Assembly: GCA_019242385.1 (NCBI GenBank) | Contig: JAFAVO010000095.1 | Span: 1 to 6,551 of the forward strand | Length of the DNA stretch: 6,551 nucleotides | Reading direction: 5' to 3' | Origin: Gammaproteobacteria bacterium | GTDB taxonomy: Bacteria; Pseudomonadota; Gammaproteobacteria; Steroidobacterales; Steroidobacteraceae | In this document: positions 5,213 to 6,551 of the stretch, one piece after another | Layout: every line of letters starts with the position of its first letter | Position numbering within the stretch: the first letter of the stretch is position 1 | Translations under genes and position numbers: made by a program | The notes under the pieces: generated by a model | What the model saw: the letters and a program-made list of their open reading frames with translations, nothing else | Told to the model about the DNA's origin: nothing | Databases searched by the model: none

Positions 5213-6551
5213 TTATTCGTGCAGTGCCACGTGGATGCGGTCGGCAACGAAGCTGTTGCTCGCGCTGTCGTATTGGCCGTAGGCGACCAGTCGGAAGATC
5301 TTGTTGGTGCCCTTGAAATCGGCCTCGACCGCGCTGGCGAAGGCTGCCGCCGTGTTGAACACCGAAATGCCGGTTGTGAGCGTGGTGCTGCCGATCGCCA
5401 GCTGCAGGTTGTTCTGGTCGGCGCCGGTGGTGGTGATGAGCGGGCTCTGCGGCAGGCTCTTCAGATCGAGGCTGGCCGGCCCGGTACGGATCTCGTGGAT
5501 GGTACCGAGGTCGGGGTCGGCGAGATTCACCACCAGCCCGGTGCTCGAGATGCTGGTGAAGGGAGCGGTCGAGCCGCCGTTGATCCAGTCGATGACCAGG
5601 GTCTGCAGGGAGCTCGGTCCCGGAGTGAGCGCGCGTGCAGCAAAATCCGGCGGGGCGGCGCCAAAGGGCGCAACCGTCCCCTGCATCTGCAGCAGCTCAC
5701 CGGTCGTGGTGACCGGACCCGGTGGTACTGCGCTCGTGTCGACCACATAGGCAGCGGGATTGGCGTCATGACCGGAGAGCCCGGTGCCCGCAAAGTTCAG
5801 CTCGGTGGGCGCGAAGCGGCCGAGCGAGAGCAGATCGAGTGTGGTGTCGGCGTTCTGCGTACCCCACAGCGCGGTCGGGCGCAGCCGCAGAAGACCCGCG
5901 GTCGCATCGAGGCCCGTCGGCACCGTGCCGCTCGAGTCAAACCCCGTCGGCTGTCCGGCCACGGTGATCTGCTGACCGACGGAGACGTTGGCGATCGTCA
6001 GGCCAGGAGTGGCCACACCGTCCTCGAATACCGAGGTGTTGCTGCCGAGTGTCACCGGCAGGCTGTCGACGTAGGAGGTAACACCGAGCGGGGTGACGAA
6101 ATCGCTGGCCCGCATCGTCAGCCTGTCACCGCTGCGGGCGCTGACGGTACCGGTCACGTAGTAAGCAAGCTGACTCTCCTGACTGGTGCCGGCGTAGACC
6201 TCGGTCGCATTGAAAGTCGGAGTGACCCCGGAAAGATTGTCGAGCGTGCCGTACACCGCGAGCGGGCTGTTCTGCTGCAGCTGTGCGACCGCTGCGAGGC
6301 CGGCCGAGCCGGTGTAGACGGTGCCGTTGACACTGAAGTAGGTTGTCGCGTTGGTATTGACGATCACCGCGCCGAGGGCCAGTCCCGAGAGGCTATAGAA
6401 CGGACGCGCATTCATGTAGAAGCCGCTCGGCACGTCCTGAGTAGTCACGAAAAGGCCGCGCAGGCGCAGCAGCGTGGAATCCACCGGCGCCGGCCGCATG
6501 ACCGCGAATGGCTGCACCTGCACCACCGCGGGCGCCGTGGCCGTCGTGAGC
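5213..6551 (-). CDS. Secreted-type beta-rich repeat protein (DUF4382/DUF5666-like), N-terminus off the right edge
   Basis: The frame is open from the right edge to a TAA at 5215-5213, giving about 446 residues with no start in view. The GTG at 6526 is internal, since the frame continues upstream as LTTATAPAV. The protein is rich in Thr, Ser, Gly, Val and Ala, has no Cys and few Lys, and shows alternating beta-strand patterns typical of an extracytoplasmic protein. Numbering from that GTG, a strand motif (hydrophobic-x-G, spacer, F/L-x-A-x-x-hydrophobic) recurs near 90-113, 188-221, 280-300 and 413-434. Two longer modules (about 18-94 and 122-192) each end in a 'g..i.v.G' strand. This resembles DUF5666-type small beta domains, which often follow a DUF4382 domain in proteobacterial lipoproteins. 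The missing N-terminus should then hold a signal peptide or lipobox. No enzymatic motif is visible. It lies 27 bases upstream of the hydroxy-acid dehydrogenase and is probably co-transcribed with it. The family call is tentative. Confidence 0.6.
   Translation of the reverse strand, partial: LTTATAPAVVQVQPFAVMRPAPVDSTLLRLRGLFVTTQDVPSGFYMNARPFYSLSGLALGAVIVNTNATTYFSVNGTVYTGSAGLAAVAQLQQNSPLAVYGTLDNLSGVTPTFNATEVYAGTSQESQLAYYVTGTVSARSGDRLTMRASDFVTPLGVTSYVDSLPVTLGSNTSVFEDGVATPGLTIANVSVGQQITVAGQPTGFDSSGTVPTGLDATAGLLRLRPTALWGTQNADTTLDLLSLGRFAPTELNFAGTGLSGHDANPAAYVVDTSAVPPGPVTTTGELLQMQGTVAPFGAAPPDFAARALTPGPSSLQTLVIDWINGGSTAPFTSISSTGLVVNLADPDLGTIHEIRTGPASLDLKSLPQSPLITTTGADQNNLQLAIGSTTLTTGISVFNTAAAFASAVEADFKGTNKIFRLVAYGQYDSASNSFVADRIHVALHE

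Noticed and set aside
1..6551. CRISPR arrays, insertion sequences, att sites or phage genes, including integration at the tRNA gene
   Set aside because: No regularly spaced direct repeats, transposase motifs, integrase or duplicated tRNA 3' end can be seen. Composition and codon use look uniform across the window.

Overview
The window is GC-rich, with strong G/C bias at third codon positions. It carries a bacterial initiator tRNA and a clear sigma-70-type stable-RNA promoter. Together with proteins that look proteobacterial (a Tat-exported DUF885 protein, a mandelate-dehydrogenase-like flavoenzyme), this suggests a free-living, GC-rich proteobacterium, probably gammaproteobacterial. The taxonomic call is inference only.

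Layout, left to right. (1) The 3' end of an unrecognised + strand gene (1-210) reads into the 3' end of an oppositely oriented initiator tRNA-fMet gene (189-265, minus), which has its own promoter at 281-309. (2) After about 180 bases with nothing else convincing comes a minus-strand HIT-family nucleotide hydrolase/transferase gene (449-865). (3) A 173-bp divergent intergenic region (866-1038) holds a 7-bp-arm inverted repeat, a possible -10 box and a perfect 14-bp palindrome. (4) A + strand pair follows: a Tat-signal DUF885 metallopeptidase-like protein (1039-2877) and an exported alpha/beta hydrolase of the MetX-like class (2853-4001) that overlaps it. (5) Only 8 bases separate this pair from a convergent minus-strand pair: an FMN-dependent alpha-hydroxy-acid dehydrogenase closest to (S)-mandelate dehydrogenase (4010-5185), preceded by a secreted-looking beta-rich repeat protein of DUF4382/DUF5666 type (5213 to beyond 6551).

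How the genes may work together. The DUF885/hydrolase pair looks like a translationally coupled operon for two envelope or periplasmic hydrolases, one exported folded by Tat and the other by Sec, which would suit breakdown of a peptide- or ester-like external substrate. The minus-strand pair is also operon-like (27-base gap, same reading frame), but no functional link between the flavoenzyme and the beta-repeat protein can be read from the sequence. I see no mobile element, CRISPR array, prophage or defence system. The window looks like ordinary chromosomal sequence with a few details worth checking: the initiator tRNA's U1/U72 end, the CDS/tRNA overlap, the palindrome before the DUF885 gene, and the internal repeats of the beta-rich protein.
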